Positions 25,729-34,497 of a stretch of 64,000 nt of DNA are shown piece by piece. Made by a program: the position numbers and the translations under genes. Each line of letters starts with the position of its first letter. The stretch's first letter is position 1. The stretch comes from Clostridium sp. UBA699. Its GTDB lineage: Bacteria; Bacillota; Clostridia; Clostridiales; Clostridiaceae. A model generated the notes under the pieces. It worked only from the letters and a program-made list of their open reading frames with translations, did no database searches and was not told where the DNA came from. Location: assembly GCA_002298915.1 (NCBI GenBank), contig DBML01000021.1:1-64000 (forward strand), given 5' to 3'.

Positions 25729-26613
25729 TTGAAGATAGCATATATTCTGCTTGTGCATAAAAACCCTGAGCAGGTGAACATGTTCTTAAGGCAGCTGATC
25801 TCTGATGAAGAGGCAGATGTCTACATGCACATAGATAAAAACAGCATCGAGGAAATGTCAGGAAGGCTTATCAAGGATCCGAGGATATTCATGACCTCAG
25901 AAAACGTTAGCGTTTCATGGGGTGACATAAGCATTGTGGATGCGACGATCATCCTTCTCAGGGAAGTCATCAAATCCGGAAAAAAATACGACTATGTATG
26001 CCTCAGAAGCGGCCAGGACATGATGATAAGAAGCGGTTACAGCAAGTATCTTGAGCAGAACATGGGAAAAAACTTTTTCGAGATATATTATGAAATAAAC
26101 AAGCAGGGAGCTTTTTTCAGGATGAAGCTTCCGAAGCCCGCCAGGCAGCTTCACGACAACATGCATCCTGCCAGGATACTGAGGGCTTTATTGACGAAAT
26201 TATACAAGCTGGGGATCAACCTCTTCCCCGTCAATGAGAACTTCGACAGCCAGATCAAAATATTCAAAGGCTCCGAGTGGTTCGCCATAACGAGCGCATT
26301 GGCGGAGCATATGGTCGAGTATTGTGACGCCAACAGGTGGTATTACGATGCTTTCAAAGACCTTTACGTGGTCGACAACATTTTTTTCATTACAATAGCC
26401 AAGAATTCACCTTTTTCAGAGACGATAGTTAACGAGACTCATACCTACGAATATTGGGGTGATACTTACCAGTCCAGGCACCATCCTGTGGTTTTCACCT
26501 ATGAAAACGTCGGTGAGATTGAGAAGTCGGGCAGGTTTTTTGCAAGGAAGTTTGACATAAGCGTTGATAGGGAAGCAATAGAATATTTTTTGAGAAAGAC
26601 GAACGGCATGTAG
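25729..26613 (+). CDS. GT14-like (core-2/I-branching type) glycosyltransferase
   Basis: A 294-residue protein of the branching beta-1,6-N-acetylglucosaminyltransferase / xylosyltransferase fold. Landmarks are KIAYILLVHKNPEQVNMFLR, the VYMHIDKNS strand, the VSWGDISIVDATIILLREV segment, KYDYVCLRSGQDMMI (in place of SGQD/PL of family members) and a late FKGSEWFAIT. It probably transfers a sugar to branch the glycan. The TTG at 25729 lies 5 bases after GAGGTGAT and gives the standard start; a GTG three codons upstream overlaps the SD. Confidence 0.8.
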   Translation: MKIAYILLVHKNPEQVNMFLRQLISDEEADVYMHIDKNSIEEMSGRLIKDPRIFMTSENVSVSWGDISIVDATIILLREVIKSGKKYDYVCLRSGQDMMIRSGYSKYLEQNMGKNFFEIYYEINKQGAFFRMKLPKPARQLHDNMHPARILRALLTKLYKLGINLFPVNENFDSQIKIFKGSEWFAITSALAEHMVEYCDANRWYYDAFKDLYVVDNIFFITIAKNSPFSETIVNETHTYEYWGDTYQSRHHPVVFTYENVGEIEKSGRFFARKFDISVDREAIEYFLRKTNGM

Positions 26614-26640
26614 CTTAAACTGGAGCGGTGGGGTGATGTT

Positions 26641-27753
26641 ATGAATATCTTGACTACATATTCAGGACCTAGATTCGTCAAAAACAAACGATATGAGCTG
26701 TTCAAAAAAATAAGGGAACAGGGCCATACGCTTTTTGTTCTGGATCAGGAAGCCGAAGAAAAATTTGTTGACGGGGATGGAGATGTGCATGTCCCGTTGG
26801 GAGAACATACAACCAGGAGCAACAAGAACCCCTTCAGGGAATTGAAGTTCATATACACGCTTCAAAAGATATTCAGAGATGTCAAAATCGACTGCATCAT
26901 AATATACGGAATCAAAGTGATTCCTACTATGGTATTCGCAGCTAAACTGGCAGGCGTAAAGAAGAGGGTCTGCGTCGTTAACGGAGCAGGCAAACTGTTC
27001 ATGAACGACGATTTCAGCATCAAGCTGTTCCGGATAATCACATTTCCGGTTTTGAAAGCCGCGTTAAGGAACAGCGACAAGGTATTCGTTCAAAACCAGG
27101 ACGATTACGAAATGCTTATCGGGATGAAATTGCTGCCGGAGAACAGGGCTTGCAGGATAAACGGATCAGGTGTCAACCTGGAGAAGTATCCCTTCTCAGC
27201 CTTGAGCCCAGGCAATGATTTTTTGCTCATAACAAGGGTGGTAGGAACAAAAGGTATCAATGAATTCATCGAAGCTGCAGATGCGGTTCTGGAAAGGCAT
27301 CCATCCGCAAGCTTCCATATAGTAGGTCCCGGGGACGAGAAGGATGCAAGCGTCGATTGGGAAAAGTTCAATTCCGCGATCAGCAGGGGGACAATCACCT
27401 ACCATGGAGAGACTGATGATGTTGTTTCCTTCATTAAAAAGAGCAGGGTATTTGTTTTTCCTTCATACTATAGGGAAGGTGTGCCAAGAGCTGTGCTGGA
27501 GGCTATGTCTATGGGAAGGCCGATAATTACTACCAGCTCGCCGGGCTGCAGGGAAACTGTAGAGGAAGGGATAAACGGATTCCTTGTAGAGCCTAGGAAC
27601 CATAGGATGCTTGCAGAAAAGATGATTTGGATGGTAGAGCATCCCGAAGCAGTGGAAAAAATGGGGCTGGCGTCAAGACGAATAGCCGAGGAGAAGTTCA
27701 ACATCGATAGAGTGAATGAATTCATGCTGTCCACAATCGGAGTCCTCGAATAG
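26641..27753 (+). CDS. glycosyltransferase family 4
   Basis: A 370-residue GT-B transferase. The N-terminal domain has PTMVFAAKLAGVKKRVCVVNGAG-like features of the capsular GalNAc/fucosamine transferases, and the donor domain has ITRVVGTKGINEFIEAA, FPSYYREGVPRAVLEAMSMG and TTSSPGCRETVEEG. These resemble PglA- and WbpU-type enzymes that add the second sugar after the priming step. Donor not proven. It follows the GT14-like gene by 27 bp. Confidence 0.85.
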   Translation: MNILTTYSGPRFVKNKRYELFKKIREQGHTLFVLDQEAEEKFVDGDGDVHVPLGEHTTRSNKNPFRELKFIYTLQKIFRDVKIDCIIIYGIKVIPTMVFAAKLAGVKKRVCVVNGAGKLFMNDDFSIKLFRIITFPVLKAALRNSDKVFVQNQDDYEMLIGMKLLPENRACRINGSGVNLEKYPFSALSPGNDFLLITRVVGTKGINEFIEAADAVLERHPSASFHIVGPGDEKDASVDWEKFNSAISRGTITYHGETDDVVSFIKKSRVFVFPSYYREGVPRAVLEAMSMGRPIITTSSPGCRETVEEGINGFLVEPRNHRMLAEKMIWMVEHPEAVEKMGLASRRIAEEKFNIDRVNEFMLSTIGVLE

Positions 27754-27773
27754 CTCGAATATAAAGATCGAAA

Positions 27774-27808
27774 GAACCTGGTTTGGCCACAGATACAGGT
27801 TCATTTTT
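27774..27808 (+). terminator. intrinsic terminator or attenuator before the M28 peptidase
   Basis: GAACCTG (27774-27780) pairs with CAGGTTC (27796-27802), then ATTTTTAT. The peptidase start is only 28 bp further, so this may be a leaky intraoperon terminator. Confidence 0.55.
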
Positions 27809-27835
27809 ATATATTTCAGTTGGGAAGTGATACCA

Positions 27836-28870
27836 ATGCTTAAAAAAGGATCAAAAATGACTTTGGCTTTCTCTCTCGCAATTGCTTGCATCCTTTTCCT
27901 GACCAATGCTGTCCATAATGACGCGGGAAAGGGTATTTGGAACAGCACAGAAAATTCAACCACAGGATACATAGAAGAGAAAGAAGAACCTTTTGGAGCA
28001 GCGGCGTATTCGCATGTTGAATTCATTCAGGATAATTTGAGCATGCGACTGGCAGGAACTTCGAAAGAAAAGGAAACTGCTGAATACATCCAAGAGGAAT
28101 TAAGAAAAGCGGGCTACAGCAGCGAGCAAATAGAACTGCAAAACTTTGGGTATAAAAAAGGCGATGATAGATACTCCAGTCAAAACATAATCGTAACCAA
28201 GAGCGGCAGTGCTGACAAGGTAATCGTTGTTGGTGCCCATTATGACAGCGCAAAGACCCACGGTGTGGACGACAACGGATCGGGAGTCGGTGTTCTTTTG
28301 GAAACTGCAGCCAGGCTGAAGGAAGCGGAGCTGCCCTACACAGTGAGGTTTGCCTTTTTTGGCGCAGAAGAATCCGGACACATCGGCTCACAATATTACG
28401 TGGACTCTCTTAAGGAAGGAGCGAAGAGCGTTGCGTTGATGATCAATGTGGACAGCATCCTTGCGGGCGACAAAGAATATTTGTTCGGAGGAACGGTCCA
28501 GAAGGATGGGAGCGTCAAAAATAGATGGGCTCTAGACCAAGCTGTAAAGATTGCTGATGAATTGGGACTTGAGATGCATCTCAATCCTGGAACCAATCCT
28601 GAAATCAAGTCACCGGCTATGAGCGACAGCAGCGACCACGTACCATTTGAAGATAAGGGGATTCCATATGTATATTTTGGAGCCGGGAACTGGGATTTGC
28701 CTCCTTACGGCCCTTTTCAAGAAACGGAGAAGCTCGGACAAATCATGCACACAGACAGCGATGACCTGGATGTGATCAATGAAAATTTCAAGGGCCGAGC
28801 TGAGGAGAGGCTTGCCGATTATTCCAGGCTTCTGAATCAGATGCTCAGGTACATCAAGCCGTCATGGTAG
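27836..28870 (+). CDS. M28-family zinc aminopeptidase, exported
   Basis: A 344-residue protein with an N-terminal signal or anchor (about 8-24) and an M28 peptidase domain. Two-zinc ligands are visible: the His and Asp of GAHYDSAKTHGVDDNGSG (HYD and the bridging Asp), catalytic Glu and ligand Glu in FFGAEESGHIGS, Asp in MINVDSILAG and a last His in IMHTDSDDLD. It would trim N-terminal residues of peptides outside the cell. A peptidase is unexpected inside a polysaccharide locus; it may process a peptide-modified glycan or be an unrelated insertion. SD GGGAAGTGAT precedes the ATG. Confidence 0.85.
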   Translation: MLKKGSKMTLAFSLAIACILFLTNAVHNDAGKGIWNSTENSTTGYIEEKEEPFGAAAYSHVEFIQDNLSMRLAGTSKEKETAEYIQEELRKAGYSSEQIELQNFGYKKGDDRYSSQNIIVTKSGSADKVIVVGAHYDSAKTHGVDDNGSGVGVLLETAARLKEAELPYTVRFAFFGAEESGHIGSQYYVDSLKEGAKSVALMINVDSILAGDKEYLFGGTVQKDGSVKNRWALDQAVKIADELGLEMHLNPGTNPEIKSPAMSDSSDHVPFEDKGIPYVYFGAGNWDLPPYGPFQETEKLGQIMHTDSDDLDVINENFKGRAEERLADYSRLLNQMLRYIKPSW

Positions 28871-28889
28871 AAACGGTTTTGAATTATCA

Positions 28890-28926
28890 GAATTTTCTTT
28901 ACGATTTCCCTGAAAAATGTTAACAT
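28890..28926 (+). promoter_or_regulatory. locus-type promoter, copy B
   Basis: GAATTTTC (28890-28897) abuts TTTACG (28898-28903); a 17 bp spacer ending ATGT leads to TAACAT (28921-28926). Confidence 0.72.
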
Positions 28927-28976
28927 TGTATTAACAAGAGGTTTTGGCCTCCATGATTGGGAAAGGAGGGAGAAGC

Positions 28977-29573
28977 ATGTACAAGGTCTTCTTTAAAAGA
29001 TTATTGGATTTGGCTGCATCGATAATTATTTTTCCTTTTTGGTTAATCATTTTGCTTATAATCGGCCCGATCATTCATCTTGAAGACAAGGGCCCTGTTT
29101 TTTATAATTCCCCTCGCCTGGGAAAGAGCGGGAAGGTATTCAAAATGTACAAATTCCGTTCCATGAAGGTGGGTTCGCCGGACATAAGAAACAAGGATGG
29201 TTCGACTTTCAATTCGGAAGACGACCCGAGGCTGACCAGGATCGGCAGAATCATTCGCAAGACAAGCCTGGATGAAACTCCCCAGCTCCTTAATATCATA
29301 AAGGGCGATATGAGCTTCATAGGACCTAGGCCTGACTTGCCTGAGGACATCGATAGGTATAACGAATATCAGAGAAAAAAATTGGAAATCAGACCAGGGA
29401 TTACTGGATACAGCCAAGCATACTACAGAAACTCAGCCTCGCAGAAAGATAAGTTCGACAACGATTCATATTATGCTGAAAATCTAACGTTCCTGTTCGA
29501 TCTTAAGATTTTTCTAAAGACAATACTCACTGTCGTTAAAAAAGAGAACGTGTACAAAAACAGCCAGGTATAG
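28977..29573 (+). CDS. priming sugar-phosphate transferase (monotopic PglC-like)
   Basis: A 198-residue monotopic phosphoglycosyl transferase that moves a sugar-1-phosphate from its UDP form to undecaprenyl phosphate, the first step of repeat-unit synthesis. A re-entrant hydrophobic N-terminus (YKVFFKRLLDLAASIIIFPF) is followed by KGPVFY, KMYKFRSM, the catalytic Asp-Glu pair in KTSLDETPQLLNI, and FIGPRPDLP. The length is that of the small PglC class. It heads the block driven by promoter copy B. Its N-terminus is duplicated in the beta-helix protein at 24592. Confidence 0.92.
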   Translation: MYKVFFKRLLDLAASIIIFPFWLIILLIIGPIIHLEDKGPVFYNSPRLGKSGKVFKMYKFRSMKVGSPDIRNKDGSTFNSEDDPRLTRIGRIIRKTSLDETPQLLNIIKGDMSFIGPRPDLPEDIDRYNEYQRKKLEIRPGITGYSQAYYRNSASQKDKFDNDSYYAENLTFLFDLKIFLKTILTVVKKENVYKNSQV

Positions 29574-29604
29574 AGGCGTCACAAGCTTTGAAAGGGTGGA
29601 TAGA

Positions 29605-30801
29605 ATGAAGAGTATAATGATTTTGGGAGCCAGCATATTCCAGCTGCCAGCGATAGAAAAAGCAAAGGAAATGGGCCTTAAGACGATCGTGGTAGATATG
29701 GACAGGGACGCTATAGGATTCAAAGCGGCAGATGTTACTCTTGAAATAAGCACTATCGACATTCCAAAGGTCGTGGAAGCTGCGAAGGAGTACAATGTTG
29801 ACGGGGTTATGACCCTGGCGACCGACATGCCTGTAAGGACCATAGCTGCAATTGTTAAGGAGATGAAGATCAACGGGGTGGATGAGGCTACGGCGGTCAA
29901 GGCTACCAACAAAGCTCTGATGAGGGAATGCCTGAAAGCAAACAACGTGCCGATCCCTGCTTTCTACCGTGCGAAAACTAAGGAAGAGTACGCCGAAGCA
30001 GTTCGGAAGTTTGAAAAGAAGTGCATCGTCAAGCCGGCCGACAATTCAGGAAGCCGCGGAGTTTTTCTCGTAGACGACCTGAACGATGAAGCTAAAATAG
30101 AATACGCATACGAGCACAGCAAGAAATACTCGCGAAGCGGTGAAATTCTGATCGAGGATTATATGGAGGGGCCGGAAGTAAGCGTTGAAACGCTGAGCAT
30201 CGACGGCGTGGTTAACGTAATCCAGATAACAGACAAGCTTACAACCGGCGAGCCGAGGTTCGTCGAGATGGGGCATTCGCAGCCCTCAAGATTAAGCCCT
30301 GCGGTGCAGGAACAGATCAGGGACGTGGCCAGCAGAGCGGTCAAGGCGATAGGGATCGAGAACGGGCCTTCCCATACCGAAATCAAAGTTACAGAGGAAG
30401 GGCCAAAGATTGTGGAACTTGGCGCCAGGCTGGGAGGAGGAAGCATAACGACATCGCTTGTCCCGCTGTCAACGGGCGTCAATATGGTCGAGTGCTGCTT
30501 AAAGATTGCCCTCGGGGAGGAACCGGATATCGTAAAAAAAATCGACAGGGGGTCCGCCATAAGGCATTTCAATACTCCGGTCGGCATACTTGAAAGCGTT
30601 CAAGGTATAGAGGAAGCAGAAAGATTGGAAGGGGTAAAACAAGTTTATTTTACTAAGAGTATTGGAGAAGCTGTCGGAACGCTTCACAGCGGCGCTGACA
30701 GGGTTGGATTTGTCATAGCGCAGGCTGAAACGCCAGAGAAAGCTGTTGAGATCTGCGAAGCCGCCATGAAATTAGTGAAAATAAAAGTAAGCTCTACATA
30801 A
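29605..30801 (+). CDS. ATP-grasp ligase
   Basis: A 398-residue three-domain ATP-grasp enzyme (carbamoyl-phosphate-synthetase/PurK-like fold). The pre-ATP-grasp domain opens SIMILGASIFQLPAIEKAKE. The ATP-grasp core has KCIVKPADNSGSRGV (ATP lysines and glycine loop), EILIEDYMEGPEVSVE and KIVELGARLGGGSITT, with metal-binding acidic residues. Such enzymes join a carboxylate to an amine. Next to the priming transferase and a GNAT/FemAB-like gene it probably couples an amino acid or similar acid to an amino sugar. The substrate is unknown. Confidence 0.82.
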   Translation: MKSIMILGASIFQLPAIEKAKEMGLKTIVVDMDRDAIGFKAADVTLEISTIDIPKVVEAAKEYNVDGVMTLATDMPVRTIAAIVKEMKINGVDEATAVKATNKALMRECLKANNVPIPAFYRAKTKEEYAEAVRKFEKKCIVKPADNSGSRGVFLVDDLNDEAKIEYAYEHSKKYSRSGEILIEDYMEGPEVSVETLSIDGVVNVIQITDKLTTGEPRFVEMGHSQPSRLSPAVQEQIRDVASRAVKAIGIENGPSHTEIKVTEEGPKIVELGARLGGGSITTSLVPLSTGVNMVECCLKIALGEEPDIVKKIDRGSAIRHFNTPVGILESVQGIEEAERLEGVKQVYFTKSIGEAVGTLHSGADRVGFVIAQAETPEKAVEICEAAMKLVKIKVSST

Positions 30802-30821
30802 ACGTCTGGGAGGTGAGCGCC

Positions 30822-31820
30822 TTGGAGATTAAAAAGTTTTACAGATTTTCTCAGATTCAAAATGACTGGAAAAAATTATATGAAAGCAACCCGGAATTGT
30901 CACCATACCAAAGCGACTGGTATGCAGAGATTGCAGCCTCGTATTACTTATCCTACTCTGCAAAATGGCAGGCAGTCCCTTTGTTCCTTGAAGTTATTGA
31001 CAACGAAGCCCCGGTAATGATAGTTCCGCTGTGCAAGAAACTTCTTAAAGACGAATACACCATGTTCGGAGATGAAGCGGGATACGGCTACATAGACTTC
31101 ATCTACAGCAAGGATATCGGGCAAGATAAGATTGAGGAGTGTTTCGAATTGCTTTGCCGGGAGCTAAAAGGCAATAAGCTTAGCATTAACTGCATAAGAG
31201 AAGAAAGTCTGGTTTGCCAGTTCTTGCTGAAAAAATTCGAGCCCAAGCCTACAATCTGCACATGCGCCGACCTACACAACTCATATGAGGAGTACCTGGC
31301 GTCGCTGAACAAGCATGATAGGCATCACATCAGAAATGCATACAGCAGGCTGGAAAGCGAGAATAAGAAGGTATCGCTTAAAGTGTATTACAAACAGCAG
31401 CTGCCTCCTGAGGAGCTCTCAAAAATTGTGGAAATGTATGCCGCAAGAAGGAAATCAAGGTATGGCAGAGCCGGAGGCACCCTGAACAAACTATTTTTCA
31501 GATATCTGTCAATATGTTCTGTAGCGATGAAAAAGACGGACAAATTCGTTCATTTCATTCTCTACATCGATGACAGCCCCGCTGCATTCTACAACGGCTT
31601 TCTTCCAAGAGAAGGCGGAGCCATAACGATACCTAGGCTGGCAATAAATATTGAATACGGAAAGTACAGTCCCGGTATTCTTCTCCTCAACGAGAGCATA
31701 AAGAAAATTCTCGAACTCGGGATAGCAGACAAAATTGACTTCATGAAGGGGCAGGAGAGGTACAAATACGAGATGGGCGGGAAAGAGCACCTGTATTACG
31801 GCTTTGATATATTTTTATAA
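30822..31820 (+). CDS. GNAT/FemAB-like acyl- or aminoacyl-transferase
   Basis: A 332-residue protein with the double-GNAT arrangement of BioF2/CelD- and FemAB-like enzymes. The N-terminal lobe contains VMIVPLCKKLLKDEYTMFGD, the middle has SLNKHDRHHIRNAYSRLESE, and the C-terminal lobe has LYIDDSPAAFYNGFLPREGG, IEYGKYSPGILLLNESIKK and a final DFMKGQERYKYEMGG. Relatives add acyl or aminoacyl groups to cell-wall or exopolysaccharide sugars. The TTG at 30822 is 5 bases after GGGAGGTGA. It probably works with the ATP-grasp ligase encoded 20 bp upstream. Confidence 0.72.
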   Translation: MEIKKFYRFSQIQNDWKKLYESNPELSPYQSDWYAEIAASYYLSYSAKWQAVPLFLEVIDNEAPVMIVPLCKKLLKDEYTMFGDEAGYGYIDFIYSKDIGQDKIEECFELLCRELKGNKLSINCIREESLVCQFLLKKFEPKPTICTCADLHNSYEEYLASLNKHDRHHIRNAYSRLESENKKVSLKVYYKQQLPPEELSKIVEMYAARRKSRYGRAGGTLNKLFFRYLSICSVAMKKTDKFVHFILYIDDSPAAFYNGFLPREGGAITIPRLAINIEYGKYSPGILLLNESIKKILELGIADKIDFMKGQERYKYEMGGKEHLYYGFDIFL

Positions 31821-31838
31821 ACGGAGGAGGTTCTTATT

Positions 31839-32378
31839 ATGAATCAGATTGAATGCCAATTCCCTTCCTTTAAGACAATCCATGATGGGTATGATAAAAT
31901 GCCGGCAAGGTCGATTAAGGGACATGCCCTTATGTTTATAAGAAGAAGGATTACCCCAAGCCAGGAACGAAAGCTTTACAGCAAGGCAGACGCATTGATA
32001 GACAAGTTTTCGGGGCATGCTGGTGCGGAAGCTGGGGCTGAGAAACCAGTGTCGGAGGTCCAGGCTCCGGAGCTCAAGGCGGGCGACATGGTGCGTGTAA
32101 AATCCATGGAGGAAATAAAAGCGACACTTAACCATGTTGGGCAGACTAAAGGCTGTTCATTCATAACGAGTGTGATGGGACCGTACTGCGGCACCGTACA
32201 GCGAGTTCTAAAGCCTATGGAACGTTTTGTCGACGAGCGTGAGATGAGGGTGAAAAAATGCAAAGGGATAGTGCTGCTTGACGGGGTTATTTGCGAAGGG
32301 ACGACATCCTACGGGCGCTGCGATCGCTGCTGCTATGTATTCTGGCGAAAAGAATGGCTTGAAAAAATCGATGGATAG
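31839..32378 (+). CDS. SH3-like, Cys-rich conserved protein of unknown function
   Basis: A 179-residue protein of a family I have seen in polysaccharide and natural-product loci but cannot name. Residues about 80-179 form the conserved core: LKAGDMVRVKSMEEIKATLN, a G(C)SFITSVMGPYCGTVQRVLK segment, and a Cys pattern ending ICEGTTSYGRCDRCCYVFWR that could bind zinc. The N-terminal 75 residues are helical and basic with a Gly/Ala-rich linker. No signal peptide. SD GGAGGAGG precedes the ATG. Likely a small binding or carrier partner of the neighbouring modification enzymes. Confidence 0.6.
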   Translation: MNQIECQFPSFKTIHDGYDKMPARSIKGHALMFIRRRITPSQERKLYSKADALIDKFSGHAGAEAGAEKPVSEVQAPELKAGDMVRVKSMEEIKATLNHVGQTKGCSFITSVMGPYCGTVQRVLKPMERFVDEREMRVKKCKGIVLLDGVICEGTTSYGRCDRCCYVFWRKEWLEKIDG

Positions 32379-32385
32379 AGATGAG

Positions 32386-32418
32386 CCGGAAATCCGTAAT
32401 GATGGGTTTCTGGTTTTT
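32386..32418 (+). terminator. intrinsic terminator before the CapD-like gene
   Basis: CCGGAAATCC (32386-32395) pairs with GGGTTTCTGG (32404-32413), followed by TTTTT. Confidence 0.75.
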
Positions 32419-32432
32419 CCTTCTAATTGTCA

Positions 32433-32469
32433 GAATATTGTTTACGATTCGTCGGAAAAGTGTTAACAT
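32433..32469 (+). promoter_or_regulatory. locus-type promoter, copy C
   Basis: GAATATTG (32433-32440) abuts TTTACG (32441-32446); a 17 bp spacer ending GTGT leads to TAACAT (32464-32469). AATTGTCA lies immediately upstream, as in copy A. Confidence 0.72.
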
Positions 32470-32512
32470 AATATTAATAATTCAACTATGCTGACGAAAA
32501 GGAGGATAGGCC

Positions 32513-34438
32513 ATGAAAAATAATATTTCTAGAAGAAAGCTTGTTCTGGTCATAGTTGACATAGCGCTTATAAATTTTTCCTTTTTGCTTTCGTTCTATT
32601 TCAGGTATATAAGCGATGTTCCGCAAGGATACATTAAGACATACGGTGAGAATTTCATAATCATTACCCTTATCTTCACCCTTTCTTTTTATCTTTTCAA
32701 GATGTATGACTCTTTGTGGAAGTATGCTGGAACAGATGAGTTCCTGCTGATCACCGCGGCCTGTTTCTCCGGCGGCATCGCAACAGTAGCTTACAACAGG
32801 ATCTACGGTGGGTTCATCCCAGACAACATAATAGTCTTGAGCACGATCATAATTACTTTGACGGTGGTTACAAGCAGGCTAACCTTCAGGACGTACAGGA
32901 GGATGACCAAGATTCTTGAAATCAGACACAGCGGAAAAGGCCCAAATGTGATGATCGTCGGCGCAGGCTCTGGAGGCTGCATGGTTCTGGATGAATTGCT
33001 GACATCTAAGGAAATTGATGTCACACCTGTTTGTTTCGTGGATGATGACAAGAAAAAGCTGGGGATGACAATCTCAAGCGTGAAGGTCTTGGGAAACAGA
33101 CACGATATCCCAAAACTCGTTAAAGAAAACAACATCGAGATGATTATCATAGCCATACCGACAATATCGAAGCAGGACAGGACCGACATAGTTAACATCT
33201 GCAAGAACACAGGCTGCAAACTGAAGATAGTGCCGGGGATGTATGAGCTTATAAACGGCGATGTTAACGTCAAGGAGATAAGGGATGTCAACATCGAGGA
33301 TCTTCTCGGAAGAGATCCGGTTGTCCTGGAGGATGAGGGCATAAAAGAATACCTTCAAGGTAAGGTTGTCATGATATCCGGAGGAGGAGGTTCAATAGGT
33401 TCCGAAATCTCAAGGCAGGTTATGAAGTACTCTCCTAGAAGGCTCATAATATTCGACAACTATGAAAACAACGCGTACGACCTGCAGAATGAAATCAAAA
33501 GGATTTATCCAAATGCAGATCTGAAGCTTGTCATAGGGTCCGTCAGGGACAGGAACAGGCTGGAAAAGGTGTTCAAAGAGTACAAGCCCGAGGTTGTTTT
33601 CCATGCAGCAGCCCACAAGCATGTTCCGCTGATGGAGGAAAGCCCGTGCGAGGCAATAATGAACAATGTTTGCGGTACCCTCAACCTTGCTGAAACTGCA
33701 GACAAGTTCCAAGTCAAAAGGTTCGTGATGCTTTCGACGGACAAGGCGGTTAACCCGACAAACGTAATGGGTGCCACAAAGAGGATCTGCGAGATGATAA
33801 TCCAGGCCATGGACGCAAAGAGCAAGACGAAATACGTAGCAGTGAGGTTCGGCAATGTGCTTGGTTCCAACGGTTCAGTCATACCGCTCTTTAACAAGCA
33901 GATTTCGGAGGGAGGGCCGGTAACCGTCACGGACAAGAACATAACAAGGTTCTTCATGACCATTCCTGAAGCGGCGCAGCTGGTTCTTCAGGCTGGGGCA
34001 TTTGCGGAAGGCGGCGAGATATTCATACTCGACATGGGCAAACCTGTAAGGATATACGACCTCGCAAAAGACCTGATAAGGCTTTCGGGATTCGTTCCTG
34101 GAGAGGACATAAAAATTGAGATCACCGGACTCAGGCCTGGCGAAAAGCTTTATGAGGAAGTGCTCATGGACGAAGAGGGAATAAAGAAGACTGCGCATAA
34201 CAAGATATTTGTTGCAAAACCTGCCAGCTACAATATTTTGGAGCTCAAGGGAAAGATTCAGGAATTGATGCATCTTAGTGAATGCGAAGACAATGAGGAG
34301 CTGCTGCAAAAGCTTCAGGAGGTTGTTCCTACATACCAAAGGAAAGTATCCGAGGATAAACCGAAAAATGAGAATGAACAGAAGAACACTAAGCAGGAAG
34401 GTCGCGGACCTCAGATTTTGGTCACGAGCGGAAAGTAA
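32513..34438 (+). CDS. membrane nucleotide-sugar 4,6-dehydratase (CapD/WbpM family)
   Basis: A 641-residue protein. Four N-terminal transmembrane helices (about 10-125) precede a first Rossmann-like domain (VMIVGAGSGGCMV) and a second catalytic SDR domain with SGGGGSIGSEISRQV. The active site is STDKAVNPTNVMGATKR, with Met in place of the usual SDR Tyr, as expected for the large WbpM-type enzymes; HAAAHKHVPLMEE is also diagnostic. It likely converts UDP-GlcNAc to the 4-keto-6-deoxy sugar that the aminotransferase at 10746 could use. The Glu/Lys-rich C-terminus is unusually long. It is the last gene of the block. Confidence 0.9.
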   Translation: MKNNISRRKLVLVIVDIALINFSFLLSFYFRYISDVPQGYIKTYGENFIIITLIFTLSFYLFKMYDSLWKYAGTDEFLLITAACFSGGIATVAYNRIYGGFIPDNIIVLSTIIITLTVVTSRLTFRTYRRMTKILEIRHSGKGPNVMIVGAGSGGCMVLDELLTSKEIDVTPVCFVDDDKKKLGMTISSVKVLGNRHDIPKLVKENNIEMIIIAIPTISKQDRTDIVNICKNTGCKLKIVPGMYELINGDVNVKEIRDVNIEDLLGRDPVVLEDEGIKEYLQGKVVMISGGGGSIGSEISRQVMKYSPRRLIIFDNYENNAYDLQNEIKRIYPNADLKLVIGSVRDRNRLEKVFKEYKPEVVFHAAAHKHVPLMEESPCEAIMNNVCGTLNLAETADKFQVKRFVMLSTDKAVNPTNVMGATKRICEMIIQAMDAKSKTKYVAVRFGNVLGSNGSVIPLFNKQISEGGPVTVTDKNITRFFMTIPEAAQLVLQAGAFAEGGEIFILDMGKPVRIYDLAKDLIRLSGFVPGEDIKIEITGLRPGEKLYEEVLMDEEGIKKTAHNKIFVAKPASYNILELKGKIQELMHLSECEDNEELLQKLQEVVPTYQRKVSEDKPKNENEQKNTKQEGRGPQILVTSGK

Positions 34439-34452
34439 AGCATATAGTAGAA

Positions 34453-34493
34453 ATGGGCTGCTGTAAAAACCAAGTGGTTTTGCAGCAGCCCAT
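34453..34493. terminator. bidirectional terminator between convergent genes
   Basis: ATGGGCTGCTG (34453-34463) and AAAACC pair with GGTTTT and CAGCAGCCCAT (34483-34493), making a long stem. It serves the CapD-like gene and the convergent metallophosphoesterase. Confidence 0.8.
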
Positions 34494-34497
34494 TCAA

